From Phocoena phocoena (lineage: Eukaryota > Chordata > Mammalia > Artiodactyla > Phocoenidae): DNA of 64,000 bases. Positions 24,456 through 38,430 of this stretch are shown piece by piece. The notes beneath the pieces are model-generated. The model was not told the DNA's origin and did not search any database. It worked only from the letters and a program-made list of their open reading frames with translations. Made by a program: the position numbers and the translations under genes. The stretch is from the NCBI RefSeq assembly GCF_963924675.1, contig NW_027077396.1, forward strand, positions 434,001-498,000. Reading direction: 5' to 3'. How positions within the stretch are numbered: position 1 is the stretch's first letter; each line of letters begins with the position of its first letter.

Positions 24456-26202
24456 TTTACTAACAGTCTCCCTGCTTGGAGAGTCAGTGCCTTTAACCTC
24501 CTGTTTGGCACAGCTTGCAATTTCTGTGCAAGATGAACAGGAATAGGGAGAACCAATGAGAGACTAGCTGTAGGTGTCTGCACGGGCAAATGTAACGCTC
24601 ATTTCCCACCAGGAAGAGGAATTTACCAAAGGCTCAGCATGCCCTGCCCGAAACAGATTAGGGCCTGAAGCAATCCTGCGGTTTTGTGCCCAGTTCACAA
24701 GAAAGCGAGTTGAAGAAAGGAGCTCAGGGGCACTGTAATTCACAAACCTGCAGAGTTATAAATGACAGCTATCCTCCAAAAATATATTGAAGTAAGCCTG
24801 CGAAGGGGACTTGAAAGCGGGGCAGAATTTCAGGAAAACGATTGCAGGGGGTAGACTGGAATTGCCCTGAAAGCATAGGAAAAGAGGCAGAACGTCGACA
24901 ATGATGCACTTGGCCAAAAAGGGCGTATGCGTTTTTTCCTGAATATATTCAGGAAAAAACGCATACGCCCTTTTTGGCCAACCAAGCAAGCCTGTAAAGG
25001 AAATCTGCACTACAATGAAGTCTCACTGCCCCCCGGGCAAGAGGGCCATCTGAAAAAAGTGTAAAATCCAGAAAGGTAGGACAGGATATGGAGAACAGGG
25101 AGCCTTGTTATGCTGATTGGCAGGATGTAAATTGCCAGCAGCCAGCCTGGAGAAGTGTATGGTGTTTCCTGAAACACATAAGAAACAAAGCAACACAGTC
25201 TATGGCACTTCCACTTATGGTCCTATAGCTTACGGAAATTAAAATCAAAAACAGACAGCCACCCCAATATTTGGGACGGCTGTGTTCACAAGAAGCTCGT
25301 CTACAGTAACAGGTAAATATCCCAGAAAGCAAAATATGGATAAAGAAGTTGTGGCACGTACGTACAATGCAATATCACTCAGCAATGAAATCTGTGTCAT
25401 CAGGCCCGTAGCGGCATAGTGAGTGGATGCAGGTACGGTGATTCTACGTGAACTACGTCACACAGAAAAAGAAACATCATAAGATATCACTAATACACGG
25501 AATGTAAACTTGACTACACATGAACTGAATTACAAAACAGAACAGGGTCTCAAATTTAGAAAACCAACTAGTGCTTGCTTATGGGGAAAGGTGCGTTGGG
25601 GTGCTTCATAAAACCAGAGACTGAAATTAGCACAGATAACTTTCCATAAGCCAAATATGTAATAGACAAGACCTACTCCTTGCTCAACGAAATGGACCCA
25701 ACACCACATATTCAACGCCTAGGAATATACCTGACTAGGAAGAATCTTAAAACCCATGGATATATATGTCTCCGTAAGAGAATCAAGCGTGTGTACAGCG
25801 GCATAAACGCAGCAGTGAAAATCCGATAAATCCCATTATCAAAATAAATTTCAAAAAAAAATCATAAAGACCGTGAAATAGAGAGCAATTCTTAAATAAT
25901 TCACTCAGGGCATGTGATGCAACCGGGATTTAACACATCTACACCCAGAGCTGGTTGAGACATAAGGCTGGACACTTCAGGCTGATAGCATTGGTGAGTT
26001 TCGGTGAGCAAATGCAGACCCTTTGAAGTCATACTGCATGGTACCCATTCCATGGGTCCCAACTCTCCAGGTTCAAGGGATTCTTCTTCCAGCTAAAACA
26101 TGCATGGGAAACCAAGAGTATCGTCCACCATGTGATTGGGAAATGATTTAAAATGCATCTCAGTTTTCGTATCCTGGTCCTCGGGTTCACCATTCCAGAT
26201 GC
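24456..26202 (+). repeat. Satellite unit 15, type A
   Basis: A-type with private aagaccgtg near 25870 and gattcttcttcc near 26083. The latter is shared with unit 29. Confidence 0.95.
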
Positions 26203-27949
26203 TTTACTAACACTCTCCCCGCTTGGAGAGTCAGTGCCTTTAACCTCCTCTTTGGCACAGCTTGCAATTTCTGTGCAAAATGAACAGGAATAGGGAGAAC
26301 CAATGAGAGACTAGCTGTAGGTGTCTGCACGGGCAAATGTAACGCTCATTGCCCACCAGGAAGAGGAATTAACCAAAGGCTCAGCGTGCCCTGCCGGAAA
26401 CAGATTAGGGCCTGAAGCAATCCTGCGGTTTTGTGCCCAGCTCACAAGAAAGCGAGTTGAAGAAAGGAGCTCAGGGGCACTGTAATTCACAAACCTGCAG
26501 AGTTATAAATGACAGCTTTCCTCCAAAAATATATTGAAGTAAGCCTGCGAAGGGGACTTGAAAGCGGGGCAGAATTTCAGGAAAACGATTGCAGGGGGTA
26601 GACTGGAATTGCCCTGAAAGCATAGGAAAAGAGGCAGAACGTCGACAATGATGCACTTGGCCAAAAAGGGCGTATGCGTTTTTTCCTGAATATATTCAGG
26701 AAAAAACGCATACGCCCTTTTTGGCCAACCAAGCAAGCCTGTAAATGAAATCTGCACTACAATGAAGTCTCACTGCCCCCCTGGCAAAAGGGCCATCTGA
26801 AAAAAGTGTAAAATCCAGAAAGGTAGGACAGGATATGGAGAACAGGGAGCCTTGTTATGCTGATTGGCAGGATGTAAATTGCCAGCAGCCACCCTGGAGA
26901 AGTGTATGGTGTTTCCTGAAACACGAAAGAAACAAAGCAACACAGCCTATGGCACTTCCACTTATGGTCCTATAGCTTACGGAAATTAAAATCAAAAACA
27001 GACAGCCACCCCAATATTTGAGACGGCTGTGTTCACAAGAAGCTCGTCTACAGTATCAGGTAAATATCCCAGAAAGCAAAAAATGGATAAAGAACTTGTG
27101 GCACGTACGTACAATGCAATATCACTCAGCAATGAAATCTGTGTCATCAGGCCCATAGCGGCATAGTGAGTGGATGCAGGTACGGTGATTCTACGTGAAC
27201 TACGTCACACAGAAAAAGAAACATCATAAGATATCACGAATACACGGAATGTAAACTTGACTACACATGAACTGAATTACAAAATAGAAAAGGGTCTCAA
27301 ATTTAGAAAACCAACTAGTGCTTGCTTATGGGGAAAGGTGCCTTGGGGTGCTGCATAAAACCAGAGACTGAAATTAGCACAGATAACTTTCCATAAGCCC
27401 AATATGTAATAGACAAAACCTACTCCTTGCTCAACGAAATGGACCCAACACCACATATTCAACGCCTAGGAATATACCTGACTAGGAAGAATCTTAAAAC
27501 CCATGGATATATATGTCTCCGTAAGAGAATCAAGGGTGTGTACAGCGGCCGAAAGGCAGCAGTGAAAATCCGATAAATCCCATTATCAAAATAAATTTCG
27601 AAAACAAAACACAAAGACAGTGAAATAGAGAGCAATTCTTAAATAATTCACTCAGGGCATGTGATGCAACCGGGATTGACCACATCTACACCCAGAGCTG
27701 GTTGAGACATAAGGCTGGACACTTCAGGCTGATAGCATTGGTGAGTTTAGGTGAGCAAATGCACACTCTTTGAAGTCATACTGTATGGTACCTATTCCAT
27801 GGGTCCCAACTCTTCAGGTTCAAGGGATTCTTCCTCCAGCTAAAACATGCATGTGAAACCCACAGTATGGTCCACCGTGTTATGGGGAAATGATTTAAAA
27901 TGCATCTCAGTTTTCGTATCCTGGTCCTCGGGTTCACCATTCCAGATGA
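26203..27949 (+). repeat. Satellite unit 16, type B (attaacc head)
   Basis: B-type with the attaaccaaaggctcagcg head but the B state cagctttcc. Private changes are gacaaaacc near 27415 and cacactcttt near 27765. Confidence 0.95.
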
Positions 27950-29696
27950 TTTACTAACAGTCTCCCTGCTTGGAGAGTCAGTGCCTTTAACCTCCTGTTT
28001 GGCACAGCTTGCAATTTCTGTGCAAGATGAACAGGAATAGGGAGAACCAATGAGAGACTAGCTGTAGGTGTCTGCACGGGCAAATGTAACGCTCATTTCC
28101 CACCAGGAAGAGGAATTTACCAAAGGCTCAGCATGCCCTGCCCGAAACAGATTAGGGCCTGAAGCAATCCTGCGGTTTTGTGCCCAGTTCACAAGAAAGC
28201 GAGTTGAAGAAAGGAGCTCAGGGGCACTGTAATTCACAAACCTGCAGAGTTATAAATGACAGCTATCCTCCAAAAATATATTGAAGTAAGCCTGCGAAGG
28301 GGACTTGAAAGCGGGGCAGAATTTCAGGAAAACGATTGCAGGGGGTAGACTGGAATTGCCCTGAAAGCATAGGAAAAGAGGCAGAACGTCGACAATGATG
28401 CACTTGGCCAAAAAGGGCGTATGCGTTTTTTCCTGAATATATTCAGGAAAAAACGCATACGCCCTTTTTGGCCAACCAAGCAAGCCTGTAAAGGAAATCT
28501 GCACTACAATGAAGTCTCACTGCCCCCCGGGCAAGAGGGCCATCTGAAAAAAGTGTAAAATCCAGAAAGGTAGGACAGGATATGGAGAACAGGGAGCCTT
28601 GTTATGCTGATTGGCAGGATGTAAATTGCCAGCAGCCAGCCTGGAGAAGTGTATGGTGTTTCCTGAAACACATAAGAAACAAAGCAACACAGTCTATGGC
28701 ACTTCCACTTATGGTCCTATAGCTTACGGAAATTAAAATCAAAAACAGACAGCCACCCCAATATTTGGGACGGCTGTGTTCACAAGAAGCTCGTCTACAG
28801 TAACAGGTAAATATCCCAGAAAGCAAAATATGGATAAAGAAGTTGTGGCACGTACGTACAATGCAATATCACTCAGCAATGAAATCTGTGTCATCAGGCC
28901 CGTAGCGGCATAGTGAGTGGATGCAGGTACGGTGATTCTACGTGAACTACGTCACACAGAAAAAGAAACATCATAAGATATCACTAATACACGGAATGTA
29001 AACTTGACTACACATGAACTGAATTACAAAACAGAACAGGGTCTCAAATTTAGAAAACCAACTAGTGCTTGCTTATGGGGAAAGGTGCGTTGGGGTGCTT
29101 CATAAAACCAGAGACTGAAATTAGCACAGATAACTTTCCATAAGCCAAATATGTAATAGACAAGACCTACTCCTTGCTCAACGAAATGGACCCAACACCA
29201 CATATTCAACGCCTAGGAATATACCTGACTAGGAAGAATCTTAAAACCCATGGATATATATGTCTCCGTAAGAGAATCAAGCGTGTGTACAGCGGCATAA
29301 ACGCAGCAGTGAAAATCCGATAAATCCCATTATCAAAATAAATTTCAAAAAAAAATCATAAAGACAGTGAAATAGAGAGCAATTCTTAAATAATTCACTC
29401 AGGGCATGTGATGCAACCGGGATTTAACACATCTACACCCAGAGCTGGTTGAGACATAAGGCTGGACACTTCAGGCTGATAGCATTGGTGAGTTTCGGTG
29501 AGCAAATGCAGACCCTTTGAAGTCATACTGCATGGTACCCATTCCATGGGTCCCAACTCTCCAGGTTCAAGGGATTCTTCCTCCAGCTAAAACATGCATG
29601 GGAAACCAAGAGTATCGTCCACCATGTGATTGGGAAATGATTTAAAATGCATCTCAGTTTTCGTATCCTGGTCCTCGGGTTCACCATTCCAGATTC
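27950..29696 (+). repeat. Satellite unit 17, type A
   Basis: Clean A-type. Its junction with unit 18 reads gattcttta instead of gatgcttta. Confidence 0.96.
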
Positions 29697-31443
29697 TTTA
29701 CTAACACTCTCCCCGCTTGGAGAGTCAGTGCCTTTAACCTCCTCTTTGGCACAGCTTGCAATTTCTGTGCAAAATGAACAGGAATAGGGAGAACCAATGA
29801 GAGACTAGCTGTAGGTGTCTGCACGGGCAAATGTAACGCTCATTTCCCACCAGGAAGAGGAATTAACCAAAGGCTCAGCGTGCCCTGCCGGAAACAGATT
29901 AGGGCCTGAAGCAATCCTGCGGTTTTGTGCCCAGCTCACAAGAAAGCGAGTTGAAGAAAGGAGCTCAGGGGCACTGTAATTCACAAACCTGCAGAGTTAT
30001 AAATGACAGCTATCCTCCAAAAATATATTGAAGTAAGCCTGCGAAGGGGACTTGAAAGCGGGGCAGAATTTCAGGAAAACGATTGCAGGGGGTAGACTGG
30101 AATTGCCCTGAAAGCATAGGAAAAGAGGCAGAACGTCGACAATGATGCACTTGGCCAAAAAGGGCGTATGCGTTTTTTCCTGAATATATTCAGGAAAAAA
30201 CGCATACGCCCTTTTTGGCCAACCAAGCAAGCCTGTAAATGAAATCTGCACTACAATGAAGTCTCACTGCCCCCCTGGCAAAAGGGCCATCTGAAAAAAG
30301 TGTAAAATCCAGAAAGGTAGGACAGGATATGGAGAACAGGGAGCCTTGTTATGCTGATTGGCAGGATGTAAATTGCCAGCAGCCACCCTGGAGAAGTGTA
30401 TGGTGTTTCCTGAAACACGAAAGAAACAAAGCAACACAGCCTATGGCACTTCCACTTATGGTCCTATAGCTTACGGAAATTAAAATCAAAAACAGACAGC
30501 CACCCCAATATTTGAGACGGCTGTGTTCACAAGAAGCTCGTCTACAGTATCAGGTAAATATCCCAGAAAGCAAAAAATGGATAAAGAACTTGTGGCACGT
30601 ACGTACAATGCAATATCACTCAGCAATGAAATCTGTGTCATCAGGCCCATAGCGGCATAGTGAGTGGATGCAGGTACGGTGATTCTACGTGAACTACGTC
30701 ACACAGAAAAAGAAACATCATAAGATATCACGAATACACGGAATGTAAACTTGACTACACATGAACTGAATTACAAAATAGAAAAGGGTCTCAAATTTAG
30801 AAAACCAACTAGTGCTTGCTTATGGGGAAAGGTGCCTTGGGGTGCTGCATAAAACCAGAGACTGAAATTAGCACAGATAACTTTCCATAAGCCCAATATG
30901 TAATAGACAAGACCTACTCCTTGCTCAACGAAATGGACCCAACACCACATATTCAACGCCTAGGAATATACCTGACTAGGAAGAATCTTAAAACCCATGG
31001 ATATATATGTCTCCGTAAGAGAATCAAGGGTGTGTACAGCGGCCGAAAGGCAGCAGTGAAAATCCGATAAATCCCATTATCAAAATAAATTTCGAAAACA
31101 AAACACAAAGACAGTGAAATAGAGAGCAATTCTTAAATAATTCACTCAGGGCATGTGATGCAACCGGGATTGACCACATCTACACCCAGAGCTGGTTGAG
31201 ACATAAGGCTGGACACTTCAGGCTGATAGCATTGGTGAGTTTAGGTGAGCAAATGCACACCCTTTGAAGTCATACTGTATGGTACCTATTCCATGGGTCC
31301 CAACTCTTCAGGTTCAAGGGATTCTTCCTCCAGCTAAAACATGCATGTGAAACCCACAGTATGGTCCACCGTGTTATGGGGAAATGATTTAAAATGCATC
31401 TCAGTTTTCGTATCCTGGTCCTCGGGTTCACCATTCCAGATGA
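29697..31443 (+). repeat. Satellite unit 18, type B (attaacc head)
   Basis: B-type with catttccc, attaacc and the A-like cagctatcc. It resembles unit 11 in the head but lacks the g marker at offset 355. Confidence 0.95.
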
Positions 31444-33190
31444 TTTACTAACAGTCTCCCTGCTTGGAGAGTCAGTGCCTTTAACCTCCTGTTTGGCACA
31501 GCTTGCAATTTCTGTGCAAGATGAACAGGAATAGGGAGAACCAATGAGAGACTAGCTGTAGGTGTCTGCACGGGCAAATGTAACGCTCATTTCCCACCAG
31601 GAAGAGGAATTTACCAAAGGCTCAGCATGCCCTGCCCGAAACAGATTAGGGCCTGAAGCAATCCTGCGGTTTTGTGCCCAGTTCACAAGAAAGCGAGTTG
31701 AAGAAAGGAGCTCAGGGGCACTGTAATTCACAAACCTGCAGAGTTATAAATGACAGCTATCCTCCAAAAATATATTGAAGTAAGCCTGCGAAGGGGACTT
31801 GAAAGCGGGGCAGAATTTCAGGAAAACGATTGCAGGGGGTAGACTGGAATTGCCCTGAAAGCATAGGAAAAGAGGCAGAACGTCGACAATGATGCACTTG
31901 GCCAAAAAGGGCGTATGCGTTTTTTCCTGAATATATTCAGGAAAAAACGCATACGCCCTTTTTGGCCAACCAAGCAAGCCTGTAAAGGAAATCTGCACTA
32001 CAATGAAGTCTCACTGCCCCCCGGGCAAGAGGGCCATCTGAAAAAAGTGTAAAATCCAGAAAGGTAGGACAGGATATGGAGAACAGGGAGCCTTGTTATG
32101 CTGATTGGCAGGATGTAAATTGCCAGCAGCCAGCCTGGAGAAGTGTATGGTGTTTCCTGAAACACATAAGAAACAAAGCAACACAGTCTATGGCACTTCC
32201 ACTTATGGTCCTATAGCTTACGGAAATTAAAATCAAAAACAGACAGCCACCCCAATATTTGGGACGGCTGTGTTCACAAGAAGCTCGTCTACAGTAACAG
32301 GTAAATATCCCAGAAAGCAAAATATGGATAAAGAAGTTGTGGCACGTACGTACAATGCAATATCACTCAGCAATGAAATCTGTGTCATCAGGCCCGTAGC
32401 GGCATAGTGAGTGGATGCAGGTACGGTGATTCTACGTGAACTACGTAACACAGAAAAAGAAACATCATAAGATATCACTAATACACGGAATGTAAACTTG
32501 ACTACACATGAACTGAATTACAAAACAGAACAGGGTCTCAAATTTAGAAACCCAGCTAGTGCTTGCTTATGGGGAAAGGTGCATTGGGGTGCTTCATAAA
32601 ACCAGAGACTGAAATTAGCACAGATAACTTTCCATAAGCCAAATATGTAATAGACAAGACCTACTCCTTGCTCAACGAAATGGACCCAACACCACATATT
32701 CAACGCCTAGGAATATACCTGACTAGGAAGAATCTTAAAACCCATGGATATATATGTCTCCGTAAGAGAATCAAGCGTGTGTACAGCGGCATAAACGCAG
32801 CAGTGAAAATCCGATAAATCCCATTATCAAAATAAATTTCAAAAAAAAATCATAAAGACAGTGAAATAGAGAGCAATTCTTAAATAATTCACTCAGGGCA
32901 TGTGATGCAACCGGGATTTAACACATCTACACCCAGAGCTGGTTGAGACATAAGGCTGGACACTTCAGGCTGATAGCATTGGTGAGTTTCGGTGAGCAAA
33001 TGCAGACCCTTTGAAGTCATACTGCATGGTACCCATTCCATGGGTCCCAACTCTCCAGGTTCAAGGGATTCTTCCTCCAGCTAAAACATGCATGGGAAAC
33101 CAAGAGTATCGTCCACCATGTGATTGGGAAATGATTTAAAATGCATCTCAGTTTTCGTATCCTGGTCCTCGGGTTCACCATTCCAGATGC
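31444..33190 (+). repeat. Satellite unit 19, type A
   Basis: A-type with private acgtaacac near 32446, acccagctag near 32551 and gcattgggg near 32582. Confidence 0.95.
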
Positions 33191-34937
33191 TTTACTAACA
33201 CTCTCCCCGCTTGGAGAGTCAGTGCCTTTAACCTCCTCTTTGGCACAGCTTGCAATTTCTGTGCAAAATGAACAGGAATAGGGAGAACCAATGAGAGACT
33301 AGCTGTAGGTGTCTGCACGGGCAAATGTAACGCTCATTGCCCACCAGGAAGACGAATTAAACAAAGGCTCAGTGTGCCTTGCTGGAAACAGATTAGGGCC
33401 TGAAGCAATCCTGCGGTTTTGTGCCCAGCTCACAAGAAAGCGAGTTGAAGAAAGGAGCTCAGGGGCACTGTAATTCACAAACCTGCAGAGTTATAAATGA
33501 CAGCTTTCCTCCAAAAATATATTGAAGTAAGCCTGCGAAGGGGACTTGAAAGCGGGGCAGAATTTCAGGAAAACGATTGCAGGGGGTAGACTGGAATTGC
33601 CCTGAAAGCATAGGAAAAGAGGCAGAACGTCGACAATGATGCACTTGGCCAAAAAGGGCGTATGCGTTTTTTCCTGAATATATTCAGGAAAAAACGCATA
33701 CGCCCTTTTTGGCCAACCAAGCAAGCCTGTAAATGAAATCTGCACTACAATGAAGTCTCACTGCCCCCCTGGCAAAAGGGCCATCTGAAAAAAGTGTAAA
33801 ATCCAGAAAGGTAGGACAGGATATGGAGAACAGGGAGCCTTGTTATGCTGATTGGCAGGATGTAAATTGCCAGCAACCACCCTGGAGAAGTGTATGGTGT
33901 TTCCTGAAACACGAAAGAAACAAAGCAACACAGCCTATGGCACTTCCACTTATGGTCCTATAGCTTACGGAAATTAAAATCAAAAACAGACAGCCACCCC
34001 AATATTTGAGACGGCTGTGTTCACAAGAAGCTCGTCTACAGTATCAGGTAAATATCCCAGAAAGCAAAAAATGGATAAAGAACTTGTGGCACGTACGTAC
34101 AATGCAATATCACTCAGCAATGAAATCTGTGTCATCAGGCCCATAGCGGCATAGTGAGTGGATGCAGGTACGGTGATTCTACGTGAACTACGTCACACAG
34201 AAAAAGAATCATCATAAGATATCACGAATACACGGAATGTAAACTTGACTACACATGAACTGAATTACAAAATAGAAAAGGGTCTCAAATTTAGAAAACC
34301 AACTAGTGCTTGCTTATGGGGAAAGGTGCCTTGGGGTGCTGCATAAAACCAGAGACTGAAATTAGCACAGATAACTTTCCATAAGCCCAATATGTAATAG
34401 ACAAGACCTACTCCTTGCTCAACGAAATGGACCCAACACCACATATTCAACGCCTAGGAATATACCTGACTAGGAAGAATCTTAAAACCCATGGATATAT
34501 ATGTCTCCGTAAGAGAATCAAGGGTGTGTACAGCGGCCGAAAGGCAGCAGTGAAAATCCGATAAATCCCATTATCAAAATAAATTTCGAAAACAAAACAC
34601 AAAGACAGTGAAATAGAGAGCAATTCTTAAATAATTCACTCAGGGCATGTGATGCAACCGGGATTGACCACATCTACACCCAGAGCTGGTTGAGACATAA
34701 GGCTGGACACTTCAGGCTGATAGCATTGGTGAGTTTAGGTGAGCAAATGCACACCCTTTGAAGTCATACTGTATGGTACCTATTCCATGGGTCCCAACTC
34801 TTCAGGTTCAAGGGATTCTTCCTCCAGCTAAAACATGCATGTGAAACCCACAGTATGGTCCACCGTGTTATGGGGAAATGATTTAAAATGCATCTCAGTT
34901 TTCGTATCATGGTCCTCGGGTTCACCATTCCAGATGA
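33191..34937 (+). repeat. Satellite unit 20, type B
   Basis: B-type with several private changes: gaagacgaatt, gtgccttgc, cagcaaccacc, agaatcatc and gtatcatgg. Confidence 0.95.
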
Positions 34938-36683
34938 TTTACTAACAGTCTCCCTGCTTGGAGAGTCAGTGCCTTTAACCTCCTGTTTGGCACAGCTTGC
35001 AATTTCTGTGCAAGATGAACAGGAATAGGGAGAACCAATGAGAGACTAGCTGTAGGTGTCTGCACGGGCAAATGTAACGCTCATTGCCCACCAGGAAGAG
35101 GAATTTACCAAAGGCTCAGCATGCCCTGCCCGAAACAGATTAGGGCCTGAAGCAATCCTGCGGTTTTGTGCCCAGTTCACAAGAAAGCGAGTTGAAGAAA
35201 GGAGCTCAGGGGCACTGTAATTCACAAACCTGCAGAGTTATAAATGACAGCTATCCTCCAAAAATATATTGAAGTAAGCCTGCGAAGGGGACTTGAAAGC
35301 GGGGCAGAATTTCAGGAAAACGATTGCAGGGGGTAGACTGGAATTGCCCTGAAAGCATAGGAAAAGAGGCAGAACGTCGACAATGATGCACTTGGCCAAA
35401 AAGGGCGTATGCGTTTTTTCCTGAATATATTCAGGAAAAAACGCATACGCCCTTTTTGGCCAACCAAGCAAGCCTGTAAAGGAAATCTGCACTACAATGA
35501 AGTCTCACTGCCCCCCGGGCAAGAGGGCCATCTGAAAAAAGTGTAAAATCCAGAAAGGTAGGACAGGATATGGAGAACAGGGAGCCTTGTTATGCTGATT
35601 GGCAGGATGTAAATTGCCAGCAGCCAGCCTGGAGAAGTGTATGGTGTTTCCTGAAACACATAAGAAACAAAGCAACACAGTCTATGGCACTTCCACTTAT
35701 GGTCCTATAGCTTACGGAAATTAAAATCAAAAACAGACAGCCACCCCAATATTTGGGACGGCTGTGTTCACAAGAAGCTCGTCTACAGTAACAGGTAAAT
35801 ATCCCAGAAAGCAAAATATGGATAAAGAAGTTGTGGCACGTACGTACAATGCAATATCACTCAGCAATGAAATCTGTGTCATCAGGCCCGTAGCGGCATA
35901 GTGAGTGGATGCAGGTACGGTGATTCTACGTGAACTACGTCACACAGAAAAAGAAACATCATAAGATATCACTAATACACGGAATGTAAACTTGACTACA
36001 CATGAACTGAATTACAAAACAGAACAGGGTCTCAAATTTAGAAAACCAACTAGTGCTTGCTTATGGGGAAAGGTGCGTTGGGGTGCTTCATAAAACCAGA
36101 GACTGAAATTAGCACAGATAACTTTCCATAAGCCAAATATGTAATAGACAAGACCTACTCCTTGCTCAACGAAATGGACCCAACACCACATATTCAACGC
36201 CTAGGAATATACCTGACTAGGAAGAATCTTAAAACCCATGGATATATATGTCTCCGTAAGAGAATCAAGCGTGTGTACAGCGGCATAAACGCAGCAGTGA
36301 AAATCCGATAAATCCCATTATCAAAATAAATTTCAAAAAAAAATCATAAAGACAGTGAAATAGAGAGCAATTCTTAAATAATTCACTCAGGGCATGTGAT
36401 GCAACCGGGATTTAACACATCTACACCCAGAGCTGGTTGAGACATAAGGCTGGACACTTCAGGCTGATAGCATTGGTGAGTTTCGGTGAGCAAATGCAGA
36501 CCCTTTGAAGTCATACTGCATGGTACCCATTCCATGGGTCCCAACTCTCCAGGTTCAAGGGATTCTTCCTCCAGCTAAAAAAGCATGGGAAACCAAGAGT
36601 ATCGTCCACCATGTGATTGGGAAATGATTTAAAATGCATCTCAGTTTTCGTATCCTGGTCCTCGGGTTCACCATTCCAGATGC
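34938..36683 (+). repeat. Satellite unit 21, type A (1,746 bp)
   Basis: A-type with a B-like cattgccc in the head. One base is lost near 36580, where aaaacatgcat has become aaaaaagcat. Confidence 0.95.
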
Positions 36684-38430
36684 TTTACTAACACTCTCCC
36701 CGCTTGGAGAGTCAGTGCCTTTAACCTCCTCTTTGGCACAGCTTGCAATTTCTGTGCAAAATGAACAGGAATAGGGAGAACCAATGAGAGACTAGCTGTA
36801 GGTGTCTGCACGGGCAAATGTAACGCTCATTGCCCACCAGGAAGAGGAATTAAACAAAGGCTCAGTGTGCCCTGCTGGAAACAGATTAGGGCCTGAAGCA
36901 ATCCTGCGGTTTTGTGCCCAGCTCACAAGAAAGCGAGTTGAAGAAAGGAGCTCAGGGGCACTGTAATTCACAAACCTGCAGAGTTATAAATGACAGCTTT
37001 CCTCCAAAAATATATTGAAGTAAGCCTGCGAAGGGGACTTGAAAGCGGGGCAGAATTTCAGGAAAACGATTGCAGGGGGTAGACTGGAATTGCCCTGAAA
37101 GCATAGGAAAAGAGGCAGAACGTCGACAATGATGCACTTGGCCAAAAAGGGCGTATGCGTTTTTTCCTGAATATATTCAGGAAAAAACGCATACGCCCTT
37201 TTTGGCCAACCAAGCAAGCCTGTAAATGAAATCTGCACTACAATGAAGTCTCACTGCCCCCCTGGCAAAAGGGCCATCTGAAAAAAGTGTAAAATCCAGA
37301 AAGGTAGGACAGGATATGGAGAACAGGGAGCCTTGTTATGCTGATTGGCAGGATGTAAATTGCCAGCAGCCACCCTGGAGAAGTGTATGGTGTTTCCTGA
37401 AACACGAAAGAAACAAAGCAACACAGCCTATGGCACTTCCACTTATGGTCCTATAGCTTACAGAAATTAAAATCAAAAACAGACAGCCACCCCAATATTT
37501 GAGACGGCTGTGTTCACAAGAAGCTCGTCTACAGTATCAGGTAAATATCCCAGAAAGCAAAAAATGGATAAAGAACTTGTGGCACGTACGTACAATGCAA
37601 TATCACTCAGCAATGAAATCTGTGTCATCAGGCCCATAGCGGCATAGTGAGTGGATGCAGGTACGGTGATTCTACGTGAACTACGTCACACAGAAAAAGA
37701 AACATCATAAGATATCACGAATACACGGAATGTAAACTTGACTACACATGAACTGAATTACAAAATAGAAAAGGGTCTCAAATTTAGAAAACCAACTAGT
37801 GCTTGCTTATGGGGAAAGGTGCCTTGGGGTGCTGCATAAAACCAGAGACTGAAATTAGCACAGATAACTTTCCATAAGCCCAATATGTAATAGACAAGAC
37901 CTACTCCTTGCTCAACGAAATGGACCCAACACCACATATTCAACGCCTAGGAATATACCTGACTAGGAAGAATCTTAAAACCCATGGATATATATGTCTC
38001 CGTAAGAGAATCAAGGGTGTGTACAGCGGCCGAAAGGCAGCAGTGAAAATCCGATAAATCCCATTATCAAAATAAATTTCGAAAACAAAACACAAAGACA
38101 GTGAAATAGAGAGCAATTCTTAAATAATTCACTCAGGGCATGTGATGCAACCGGGATTGACCACATCTACACCCAGAGCTGGTTGAGACATAAGGCTGGA
38201 CACTTCAGGCTGATAGCATTGGTGAGTTTCGGTGAGCAAATGCACACCCTTTGAAGTCATACTGTATGGTACCTATTCCATGGGTCCCAACTCTTCAGGT
38301 TCAAGGGATTCTTCCTCCAGCTAAAACATGCATGTGAAACCCACAGTATGGTCCACCGTGTTATGGGGAAATGATTTAAAATGCATCTCAGTTTTCGTAT
38401 CCTGGTCCTCGGGTTCACCATTCCAGATGA
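36684..38430 (+). repeat. Satellite unit 22, type B with A-like tttcggtg
   Basis: B-type whose tail has tttcggtgagc (the A state) followed by gcacaccc (the B state). Units 24, 27 and 28 share this mix. Private cttacagaa lies near 37460. Confidence 0.95.
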